Assembly: GCA_023429985.1 (NCBI GenBank)
Contig: JAEZCV010000089.1
Span: 1-8,971 of the forward strand
Origin: Bacteroidota bacterium
GTDB taxonomy: Bacteria > Bacteroidota > Bacteroidia > Chitinophagales > Chitinophagaceae
Direction of reading: 5' to 3'
DNA length: 8,971 bases
The notes under the pieces: model-generated
What the model saw: the letters and a program-made list of their open reading frames with translations, nothing else
Told to the model about the DNA's origin: nothing
Database searches by the model: none
Shown: piece by piece, positions 1 through 6,232 of the stretch
Layout of the letters: each line of letters opens with the position of its first letter
How positions within the stretch are numbered: the stretch's first letter is position 1
Made by a program: the position numbers and the translations under genes

Positions 1-566
1 GCCTGGTTATCCATGCCATCAATCAGCTGGTTCAGGCGAAGGTTTCCGCTCGACATAAATCCACGTGTGGTAACGGTTCTAAAAGTTAAGCTGGCAGTAT
101 GCATATCAACGCCCTTAAGGTTATTGATAGCTTCGTAATAGCTTGGTGCCGGCACATTTCTTAATGTAACACTGCTCATTCTTTCCACGGTAACCGGTGC
201 ATCAAGAATTCTTTGGGGAGCCCTTGTTGCGGAAACAACAATTTCCTGTCCCATGGAAGTAGTCTGGTTCAGGTTAATTTCCAATGGAGTGGATGCGTCA
301 TTAACATCTAGTTCAAGCGTTTCAAAACCTACCGAAGTAACGATTAATACCACAGGCAGAGAAGGAACAGTGAGGCTGAAATTACCTGTAGAATTGGTGA
401 GGGTCCCTTGTGTGCCCCCCCGAACAGTTACGGATGCGGAAGGAATTCCTTCGGATGTAACGGCATTTTTTACAGTGCCCGTTATCGTTACATTTTGGGC
501 CATAGCTGAAACGGATAACATGATTGCAGTAAGCAACAGAAGGGAAAAGCGGGAGCTTTTTCTCAT
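1..566 (-). CDS. TonB-dependent receptor, N-terminal part (cut by window edge)
   Basis: This is the first 188 codons of an outer-membrane receptor that runs off the left edge; the frame is open to base 1. It begins at the ATG at 566-564 with a Sec signal peptide (basic MRKSSR, hydrophobic core, likely cleavage after AMA at residue 23). Residues about 26-100 form a carboxypeptidase-regulatory-like beta-sandwich, with the usual G.V......IP.ASV.V.G...GT.T...G.F pattern. EIVVSATR (109-115) and the following residues begin the plug domain, which contains NNLKGVD (148-154) and VTTRGF (165-170) and then LIDGMDNQ. This architecture is that of Bacteroidota TonB-dependent receptors, which take up large substrates using TonB/ExbB energy. 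The barrel and any SusD-like partner lie outside the window, so the substrate is unknown. It is divergent from purC, and the shared gap carries repeats that may be regulatory. Confidence 0.9.
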   Translation of the reverse strand, partial: MRKSSRFSLLLLTAIMLSVSAMAQNVTITGTVKNAVTSEGIPSASVTVRGGTQGTLTNSTGNFSLTVPSLPVVLIVTSVGFETLELDVNDASTPLEINLNQTTSMGQEIVVSATRAPQRILDAPVTVERMSSVTLRNVPAPSYYEAINNLKGVDMHTASLTFRTVTTRGFMSSGNLRLNQLIDGMDNQ

Positions 567-603
567 AAATTGAATTTTAGGTTAGAGTAGCATTCGTTTG
601 GAA

Positions 604-619
604 CAGGTAAGGTTACCTG
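604..619. promoter_or_regulatory. Perfect 7-bp inverted repeat, candidate operator
   Basis: CAGGTAA (604-610) and TTACCTG (613-619) are perfect inverted arms around a GG centre. The site is 38-53 bases upstream of the receptor ATG and 119 bases upstream of purC. The short two-base spacer argues against a stable RNA hairpin and fits a dimeric DNA-binding regulator better. No regulator is identified, and function is inferred from symmetry and position only. Confidence 0.4.
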
Positions 620-689
620 ATTTAATGGAAAATTAAGCTATAGAAATATTATTCTAAAATAAATTCACCTGATCTTTTTAAACCTGATC
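615..689. repeat. Three direct copies of ACCTGAT in the divergent intergenic region
   Basis: ACCTGAT occurs at 615-621, 667-673 and 682-688. The last two copies extend to ACCTGATC and start 15 bases apart. The first copy overlaps the right arm of the palindrome at 604-619. On the receptor strand the word reads ATCAGGT. Three identical 7-mers in a 171-base gap suggest a shared regulator site, but no known regulon motif is recognised. Confidence 0.4.
654..682 (-). promoter_or_regulatory. Weak candidate promoter for the TonB-dependent receptor
   Basis: On the minus strand TTTA (682-679), 17 bases and TATTTTAG (661-654) match the Bacteroidota -33 TTTG and -7 TAnnTTTG boxes with one mismatch each. 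It would give a leader of about 80 bases containing the palindrome at 604-619. The two ACCTGATC repeats lie on either side of the -33 box. The region is AT-rich, so chance matches are likely. Confidence 0.2.
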
Positions 690-737
690 AATCTCATAGA
701 AAAATCCTTTTTGAATTCCTTCCATTAATTTCGATCT

Positions 738-1670
738 ATGTTCAACAAACCATTCCCCGGCCAGACGCATTTTTATAAAGGAAAAGTCCGAGACGTATAT
801 ACTATTGAAAAAGACCTTCTTGTGATGGTTGCCTCCGATCGTATTTCAGCCTTTGATGTTATCCTCCCAAGACCGATTCCTTTTAAGGGACAGGTATTGA
901 ATCAGCTGGCAGCTTTTATGCTGGAAAACACGCGTGACCTTTGTGAAAACTGGCTTATCTCGGTTCCGGTTCCAAATGCCTCTGTTGGATTCAGGTGTGA
1001 ACCTTATAAAGTTGAAGTAGTGGTGAGAGGGAATCTTTGCGGACATGCATGGCGCACTTACGCTAACGGTCAAAGAATTCTTTGCGGAGTACTCATGCCG
1101 GAGGGCATGAAAGAGAATGATTATTTCCCTGCTCCTATCATTACACCTTCAACAAAAGCTTCAGAAGGTCATGATGAGGATATAAGTGAAGAAGAAATTC
1201 TGAAACAAGGCCTGGTTAATGAAAATGACTGGAAAGAAATAAAACAGAAAGCGCTAGCCTTATTTGAAAAGGGAAGAGAAATGGCAGATACAAGGGGTTT
1301 GGTACTGGCCGATACAAAATATGAATTTGGAAAAAGGAATGGAAAGATTGTTTTAATGGATGAAATTCATACACCCGATTCATCAAGGTATTTCTATGCT
1401 GATGGCTTTGAAGAACGGCAGGAAAAAGGCGAAAAGCAAAAGCAGTTAAGTAAGGAATTTGTAAGAGAATGGCTGATTGAACATGAATTCATGGGAAAAG
1501 AAGGCCAGGTAGTTCCGGAAATGACAGATGAATGGGTAAAAATTATTTCAGACAGGTATGTTGAATTATACCAGCAGCTTACGGGAAAGTCTTTCGAGCC
1601 TTCCGAAATTCCGGAGGAAGAAGGCTATAATATTATTGCAGAAGAATTAGATCGTTTAAAGAAAGTTTGA
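738..1670 (+). CDS. purC: Phosphoribosylaminoimidazole-succinocarboxamide synthase (SAICAR synthetase)
   Basis: This cytoplasmic enzyme of de novo purine synthesis joins CAIR and aspartate with ATP to make SAICAR. The 310-residue product carries the family landmarks in order: GKVRDVY (15-21) in the ATP-binding N-terminal lobe, SDRISAFD (33-40), the first signature VEVVVRGNLCG (92-102), and the second signature LVLADTKYEFG (188-198), followed by MDEIHTPDSSRY. It is longer than the E. coli enzyme (237 residues) and close in size to yeast ADE1 (about 306), the long form found in many Bacteroidota. The ATG at 738 starts directly before the conserved N-terminal F.GK.RD region and is the only sensible start. 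There is no Shine-Dalgarno sequence. No other pur gene is adjacent, so it appears to be a stand-alone purine gene. Its stop lies 10 bases from the convergent trhO stop. Confidence 0.97.
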   Translation: MFNKPFPGQTHFYKGKVRDVYTIEKDLLVMVASDRISAFDVILPRPIPFKGQVLNQLAAFMLENTRDLCENWLISVPVPNASVGFRCEPYKVEVVVRGNLCGHAWRTYANGQRILCGVLMPEGMKENDYFPAPIITPSTKASEGHDEDISEEEILKQGLVNENDWKEIKQKALALFEKGREMADTRGLVLADTKYEFGKRNGKIVLMDEIHTPDSSRYFYADGFEERQEKGEKQKQLSKEFVREWLIEHEFMGKEGQVVPEMTDEWVKIISDRYVELYQQLTGKSFEPSEIPEEEGYNIIAEELDRLKKV

Positions 1671-1680
1671 TTAGAGAGAA

Positions 1681-2721
1681 CTATTTTTTTTCATTCAGTC
1701 TTGGCCTGACGCGCGAACGACTTTTATTAAAAATATTTCTTCCTTTATCAATACCCTTTCTAATTAATTTTTGTTCTTCAACTGGAAGATGAAATACTTC
1801 CATGCATTCCTTACTGCAGCAGCCATCGAATTCATTTTTGCATTTTTCGCATTGAATAAATAATAGATGGCATCCGTCGTTAGCGCAATTCACATGCGTA
1901 TCGGCAGGGTTACCACACTGGTGACATTTTGCTATAACTTCCTCAGTAATTCGCTCTCCAAGCCTGTTATCGAAAACAAAGTTCTTCCCTTTGAATTTCA
2001 GTGGAAGATTTTTTTGCTTTACCTGGTTGGTATAATTGATGATGCCCCCTTCGAGGTGAAAAACATTTTTAAATCCACGGTGAAGCATATACGCAGAAGC
2101 CTTTTCACAACGGATACCTCCTGTGCAGTACATGATGATATTTTTATCGCGAGCTTCCTGTAACATATCGGCAGCCATTGGAAGCTGTTCGCGGAAAGTG
2201 TCAGAAGGAATTTCAATAGCGCCTTCAAAATGACCCACCTCGTATTCGTAATGATTGCGCATGTCCACCACAATGGTATCGGGATCTTCCGTTAACTTAT
2301 TAAAATCTTCGGCACTTACATATTTACCCTTGTTGCGCATATCAAATTCAGGATCATCAATACCGTCGGCAACGATCTTGGGTCGCACTTTTATCTTGAG
2401 CACCCAGAAAGATTTACCGTCATCATCCACAGCAATGTTCAGGCGAATCCCGTTCAAAGGTTCGATGGAATACAAATACTGCTTTAATGCTTCAAATTTT
2501 GAGGATGGTACACTTACCTGGGCATTGATTCCCTCATGCGCAACATATACCCTTCCAAAAACCTGTAATGCCGAAAAATGCTTATACATATCATCTCTGA
2601 AAGATGAAGGATCTTCGATATGAAAATACTGGTAAAAAGAGATGGTGGTCCGGGGCTCTTGTTCTTCAAACAAACGTTGTTTGAGTTCCTTTTGTGAAAC
2701 GCGGTTGTGTAGTAATGCCAT
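1681..2721 (-). CDS. trhO: tRNA uridine-34 hydroxylase, rhodanese-like (TrhO/YceA family)
   Basis: The TrhO family uses oxygen to hydroxylate U34 of certain tRNAs to ho5U, a wobble-base modification made in the cytoplasm. The 346-residue protein aligns by eye along its whole length with E. coli YceA. It has EPRTTISFYQYFHI near the N-terminus, DDDGKSFWVLKIKVR, and then a rhodanese domain with DMRNHYEYEVGHF and the active loop CTGGIRC (catalytic-position Cys199, plus Cys205). A C-terminal cysteine-rich module has cysteines at 266, 269, 279, 284, 291, 294, 301, 302 and 306, as in the family, probably binding metal. An in-frame ATG at 2796 would add 25 residues without family similarity and falls inside the -7 box of the likely promoter. 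The ATG at 2721 gives MALLHNRVS, matching MPVLHNRIS of E. coli, and is chosen. It is convergent with purC. Confidence 0.95.
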   Translation of the reverse strand: MALLHNRVSQKELKQRLFEEQEPRTTISFYQYFHIEDPSSFRDDMYKHFSALQVFGRVYVAHEGINAQVSVPSSKFEALKQYLYSIEPLNGIRLNIAVDDDGKSFWVLKIKVRPKIVADGIDDPEFDMRNKGKYVSAEDFNKLTEDPDTIVVDMRNHYEYEVGHFEGAIEIPSDTFREQLPMAADMLQEARDKNIIMYCTGGIRCEKASAYMLHRGFKNVFHLEGGIINYTNQVKQKNLPLKFKGKNFVFDNRLGERITEEVIAKCHQCGNPADTHVNCANDGCHLLFIQCEKCKNEFDGCCSKECMEVFHLPVEEQKLIRKGIDKGRNIFNKSRSRVRPRLNEKK

Positions 2722-2741
2722 AATTGAAATTTTAAGATCAC

Positions 2742-2790
2742 TTGCAGGGTGAACTCCGTAAACGGAAAAATTTCTTCCCTTTGCAGGGTG
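2742..2790. repeat. 10-bp direct repeat TTGCAGGGTG in the trhO leader
   Basis: TTGCAGGGTG occurs at 2742-2751 and again at 2781-2790, with start points 39 bases apart. Both copies lie between the predicted trhO promoter and the chosen ATG, and read CACCCTGCAA on the coding strand. The first copy on the transcript would sit at or next to the start of transcription. No role is known; an RNA-level or operator role is speculative. Confidence 0.4.
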
Positions 2791-2793
2791 GCG

Positions 2794-2822
2794 CAAAAAT
2801 ACGATTTCACAATTTAAACAAA
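2794..2822 (-). promoter_or_regulatory. trhO promoter, Bacteroidota type
   Basis: On the minus strand TTTG (2822-2819), a 17-base spacer and TATTTTTG (2801-2794) match the -33 TTTG and -7 TAnnTTTG consensus of the Bacteroidota primary sigma factor exactly. Transcription would start near 2787-2789, giving a leader of about 66-68 bases before the ATG at 2721. The boxes lie in the loop and on the left arm plus T-run of the inverted repeat at 2799-2836. Confidence 0.55.
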
Positions 2823-2836
2823 CTGTGAAATCGTAT
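2794..2836 (-). terminator. Hairpin with T-run after the small membrane protein gene
   Basis: ATACGATTTCACA (2799-2811) and TGTGAAATCGTAT (2824-2836) are perfect 13-bp inverted arms around a 12-base loop. Reading the minus strand, the stem is followed at once by five T residues (2799-2795 region), as in an intrinsic terminator. It starts 21 bases after the stop of the gene at 2858-3220. On the plus strand no T-run follows, so it serves minus-strand transcripts only. The stem is AT-rich (4 G-C pairs of 13), hence moderate strength. The same bases contain the trhO promoter boxes. Confidence 0.55.
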
Positions 2837-2857
2837 CGTTATCTGGGGGATTAGTAA

Positions 2858-3220
2858 TTAAATAGTGCCTGTAAGGATCAGAATCAGCCCGAGCATGGCT
2901 ACAATAAGAGCAGCTATTGGAGAAACTATAATCAGTGCAAGTGCCAGAACTCCAATCAGGATGTAAAGGATCAGCTGCCTGTTGGTTATGGCTTTCTTCC
3001 GGCTGAAAAAAGATGAAACTTTTAATTTAAAAGCCGTCCACAGGAATTTCCTTTTCAGTTTTCTTAATTCCTTTTTACTTTTTTTAGCTGCATAAACAGT
3101 TAAAACGAGCATGGTCAGTAAAGAGGCTTCTCCAACCGGTAAATTACCTGGTTGTTCGGTTACTGGTGTTGATTGCGGTTGTGAAACAGTTGATGTAAAT
3201 GCCATAAAATTGAATTGCAT
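2858..3220 (-). CDS. Small basic membrane protein of unknown function
   Basis: I do not recognise the family. From the ATG at 3220 the product has 120 residues. Residues 1-30 are polar and rich in Thr, Ser, Pro and Gln. Residues 31-45 are a short hydrophobic stretch (LLTMLVLTVYAA). Residues 46-76 are strongly basic, with many Lys and Arg and no acidic residue after Glu51. Residues 82-118 are almost entirely hydrophobic and could form a helical hairpin with a turn at SP (100-101). The basic segment suggests a cytoplasmic face that may touch membrane lipid or nucleic acid, which is inference only. An ATG at 3205 (MAFTST) is an equally possible start; a TTG at 3250 is less likely. No Shine-Dalgarno sequence helps the choice. 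It lies 53 bases after the DUF5686 gene and is followed by a hairpin terminator. Confidence 0.7.
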   Translation of the reverse strand: MQFNFMAFTSTVSQPQSTPVTEQPGNLPVGEASLLTMLVLTVYAAKKSKKELRKLKRKFLWTAFKLKVSSFFSRKKAITNRQLILYILIGVLALALIIVSPIAALIVAMLGLILILTGTI

Positions 3221-3273
3221 TTGGTTAATAGGTGGCACTAAATTAAACAAACTTGCAACAGCAATAAATATTA

Positions 3274-5784
3274 TTATCGGCGCTGGGCATTCAACATTCC
3301 TCCGAGGGCACCTCCGAAGCCAAACTTTATTCCAAAAGGATTACCGGACTCGGCCTGGTAGGCGGTAATAAAATCAATTCGAATGAATTTTATGATATTC
3401 TCAATACCCACAAACACTTCAGCATAATAATTATCCCTGTTCACATAAAAAGTGTTAGTGCCGGCAAGAAGATTCCATTTTAATTTATTGAACAATGGTA
3501 TTTTATTGGTAAGCAGCCCGTTAAAATGGTGTTCAAGGTGCATCAGGCCGTAAATTTTTTCTGTATTGCTATACCTGTAATAGGGCGCCAGTTGGAAAGC
3601 GCCGAGATAAACACTTGCAAATTTAATCTGGTTCCCTATAAAATGAGTGTAATCCGGTATGTCAACCCTGCGAGAATTTAAAAATCCCCCGGCACCAAGT
3701 TTAAATTCCAATTGTCCTTTCAGTTTTAAATTCATATTTCCGGTAACAGAGAAGTTCCATTTATCAAAATCAGCAACACTTCCCAGCAAACCTTTTATAC
3801 CTTTTGAATAGTTTATAGCAAAAACCGGGGCTGTTGAACCAATTGAAACTTTCCTGTTTGGATATTGTATATAGCGCTGCCCGGGTTGAAACGAAAATCC
3901 AAGATTGGTGATTACTGCCTTGTGTTTCTCAAAAGGGATATGTTCCATTTCGTAGGGATGGTTGGGAGAAAACTTGGTATTGCGGGATTTAAACGAAAAA
4001 TTTGTAGAATTTTCCAGCGGGATTCTGTCCTCAAACATAAGCACGGCATTTATCCTGATACCATTTTCAAATTTGTCCTTATAATTTATCTCCCCAAAAT
4101 AATTTTCATAGATCTTTAAATAGTTATTCTGGAAAAACAAGGTTGAAATAGCATTAGTTAATGATTCCACCGGGTTTAAAGGATTTAATTGCTTTACCCT
4201 TTTGCCGCCCGAAACAGAAAATAATTTATCTCTTTCAAAGAAATCTTTGGGTTTAATAATGATAGCTGCTGATGGATTGAGATGCTTATTGCTGAAACCA
4301 TATCTCAGGTTAGCAGCAAGAACCAAATTTGATTTCCATTCTTTTGGCCGCAGCGTTAAAGAATGCTGGAAATCGAAAGAAACGCCTTCAACTGTATTGT
4401 AGGAAAGAGAAGTTATCATTGGTTCAATCCTGTAAGTTGAAAAATTCCTGGTATTGTAAAAATTGCGGCTGATACCAAATAAAAAAATATCAGAAGCCGA
4501 AATTCTTTTCCTGCGTTTTCGAAGCGAATCAATATTCCTCTGGGAATACATGGAGTCTCTATAAAACTGGAAAATGCTGTCCTTAACTATAAAATCTTTC
4601 TTTTCTTCCGGTTCCAGTGGTACGGGCCTGCGATGGCTCCAATAGCTGCTGTCGCGCTTATTATAGGCCGTATCATAGGTCATGATCACGCGGTTAAAAA
4701 ATTTTTTATCAAATTCCGGGTTCAGGTTGTAGTCGTTATATACGTTGAGAAAATTACCAACAAACTCCAGCCCCATGATCTTAGCAGCTAAAAAAACAAC
4801 CTGGTTCTGTGTACGCCACACATCATTACTAACGGGGGCGTGTATTTGTTTTACTGCTATTGTATCTAAAAGGTCGAGCTGGTAATCTTTGGTAGTAATC
4901 AGGTCCAGGCTGTGAATACGCCAGTCGCCGTCTACAATAAAAATGGTTCCTGAAAACAGGGGTTCATGTTTCCGGCGTGGCGTTACCCTGATCTGGTTGA
5001 TCATTTTATCACCTTCAAAGAAATTCCCCTCATACTTGAAACGATAATAATGGAAAGCATTATCTGCAACCGGAGACACAAAACCACGCTGATTGAAACC
5101 GGAGGAAATGAGCGTTATGTTATTGGTATAAAAGTTAATAAAGATCGGGAAATCAATTCCACCTACCATACCACCGCTCACACGTGATGAAAGCACTTCG
5201 AATTTATATTTGTCAGGCTTTTTATAATTAACCCTGGTTACTGTTTCGGCAAGATAAAGTATGCCTCTTCCTGCCGAATCAAATATTGCAGAATCGCTGT
5301 CTTCCCTTTCAATTTTCCTTCCCATGAATTTCTCAGGTAACTTCCTGGACCGCATTAATCCCTTTATATAAACATCAACAATAAACGAATCAACCTGGCT
5401 GTTGTAATATTCTCTTTTTTTAATGGCCTGTTTCATGATCTCAATAGCCGGGTCCTCTCCTCTTTTGATCACCACTTCCTCCATTGAAAGCTCCTGAACT
5501 TTTAACTCAAAATTCAGTTCAATGTCATTACCAGAAATTCGAACAGTTTTTTCCTGTGCTGTAAATCCTACATACTGGCATACCACGGTATAACTGCCAT
5601 TCTCCAGCTGAATAGAATACTTTCCCACGCTATTGGCCACAACGCCACGGGAAGTTCCCTTAATAATTATTGAAGCGTATGGAAGTGGTTTTCCCGAATT
5701 GTCGGTAATTGTACCGGATATTATCCCTGCAAAAGATAACTGGCAACATAACAGCAGCAGTAAAGAAGCGATTATTCCTTTCAT
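3274..5784 (-). CDS. DUF5686 outer-membrane protein with carboxypeptidase-regulatory-like domain
   Basis: The 836-residue product begins with a Sec signal peptide (MKG, a leucine-rich core, likely cleavage after SFA at residue 19; the two cysteines at 13-14 do not form a lipobox). Residues about 21-95 are a carboxypeptidase-regulatory-like sandwich (ISGTITDNSGKPLPYASI, then GTSRGVVANSVGKYS). Residues from about 105 (VVIKRGEDPAIEIMKQAIKKRE) match the DUF5686 family as I know it, including YNTVEG further on. The C-terminal half is rich in alternating aromatic and polar strands and looks like an outer-membrane beta-barrel. The molecular function of the family is not established, and a TonB-independent surface role is inference. 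The sequence ends in GFGGALGGMLNAQRR without the classical terminal aromatic. It is preceded by the four-helix protein (76-base gap) and followed by the small membrane protein (53-base gap), all on the same strand. Confidence 0.85.
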   Translation of the reverse strand: MKGIIASLLLLLCCQLSFAGIISGTITDNSGKPLPYASIIIKGTSRGVVANSVGKYSIQLENGSYTVVCQYVGFTAQEKTVRISGNDIELNFELKVQELSMEEVVIKRGEDPAIEIMKQAIKKREYYNSQVDSFIVDVYIKGLMRSRKLPEKFMGRKIEREDSDSAIFDSAGRGILYLAETVTRVNYKKPDKYKFEVLSSRVSGGMVGGIDFPIFINFYTNNITLISSGFNQRGFVSPVADNAFHYYRFKYEGNFFEGDKMINQIRVTPRRKHEPLFSGTIFIVDGDWRIHSLDLITTKDYQLDLLDTIAVKQIHAPVSNDVWRTQNQVVFLAAKIMGLEFVGNFLNVYNDYNLNPEFDKKFFNRVIMTYDTAYNKRDSSYWSHRRPVPLEPEEKKDFIVKDSIFQFYRDSMYSQRNIDSLRKRRKRISASDIFLFGISRNFYNTRNFSTYRIEPMITSLSYNTVEGVSFDFQHSLTLRPKEWKSNLVLAANLRYGFSNKHLNPSAAIIIKPKDFFERDKLFSVSGGKRVKQLNPLNPVESLTNAISTLFFQNNYLKIYENYFGEINYKDKFENGIRINAVLMFEDRIPLENSTNFSFKSRNTKFSPNHPYEMEHIPFEKHKAVITNLGFSFQPGQRYIQYPNRKVSIGSTAPVFAINYSKGIKGLLGSVADFDKWNFSVTGNMNLKLKGQLEFKLGAGGFLNSRRVDIPDYTHFIGNQIKFASVYLGAFQLAPYYRYSNTEKIYGLMHLEHHFNGLLTNKIPLFNKLKWNLLAGTNTFYVNRDNYYAEVFVGIENIIKFIRIDFITAYQAESGNPFGIKFGFGGALGGMLNAQRR

Positions 5785-5838
5785 AAGCAGTAGGTATAAC
5801 GAATTTAAACGCCAGGCACCTAACCTGCAGCCGGATTT

Positions 5839-5861
5839 AAAATTTTAACAATTAAAATTTT
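5839..5861. repeat. AT-only inverted repeat behind the four-helix membrane protein gene
   Basis: AAAATTTTAA (5839-5848) and TTAAAATTTT (5852-5861) form perfect 10-bp arms around a three-base loop, overlapping the last base of the stop codon of the gene at 5861-6223. The stem has no G-C pair and no separate T-run follows on the minus strand, so it is at best a weak terminator. It may simply be AT-rich DNA upstream of the DUF5686 gene. Confidence 0.35.
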
Positions 5862-6223
5862 TAATATGATCTTCCTCTTTTTTGTAAAGGCAGCATGGAA
5901 CTTCCGGCCATTGCAGCAAAGCCTCCAACAAGGGCCCCGGTTAGTGCAGTAACAAGAATAAGTAAAATGGAAGATCCTCCAAGGGGAAAAACAACAGCAA
6001 TTTTGGAGGAAAGCAACCCCTGGTTTTTAATATCAATCCATAAAGCGAGCAGGCCCCACAATATAAATATTGCCAGGAAACCCGAAACAAATCCCAAACC
6101 TGGGTGTTGCCTGAAAATAACAGCAACCAAAAATGAAATACCCGCTATACTCCACCATGGAAGGAAAATGCCGGCTAAAAATGAAAGGAGTGCTGTTAAT
6201 AATATGGAAAGTAAAAATCGCAT
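5861..6223 (-). CDS. Four-helix integral membrane protein, unknown function
   Basis: The 120-residue product is hydrophobic throughout and unrecognised at family level. Four membrane segments can be seen: about 3-22 (LLSILLTALLSFLAGIFL), 24-40, 46-66 and 76-107, with a glycine-rich stretch in the last one (GALVGGFAAMAG). The C-terminal tail is short and basic (LQKRGRSY). RQ at 38-39 and DIKNQ after the third segment are the main polar loops. The ATG at 6223 follows the acylase stop by 9 bases, so it is almost certainly translated from the same message as the acylase and may act with it at the inner membrane, although that partnership is inference. No catalytic motif is visible. Confidence 0.85.
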   Translation of the reverse strand: MRFLLSILLTALLSFLAGIFLPWWSIAGISFLVAVIFRQHPGLGFVSGFLAIFILWGLLALWIDIKNQGLLSSKIAVVFPLGGSSILLILVTALTGALVGGFAAMAGSSMLPLQKRGRSY

Positions 6224-6232
6224 TGCATTCGT

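Noticed and set aside
253..573. A 106-codon open frame on the plus strand.
   Set aside because: It is the shadow of the TonB-dependent receptor N-terminus, which has a signal peptide and two recognised domains on the minus strand.
1671..1680. A bidirectional terminator between the convergent purC and trhO.
   Set aside because: The 10-base gap has no inverted repeat, and the T-rich stretch at 1683-1691 lies inside the trhO coding end without a stem.
5800..5807. TAAATTCG on the minus strand as a -7 box for the DUF5686 gene.
   Set aside because: One mismatch to TAnnTTTG and no TTG at a proper distance upstream; not distinguishable from chance in AT-rich DNA.
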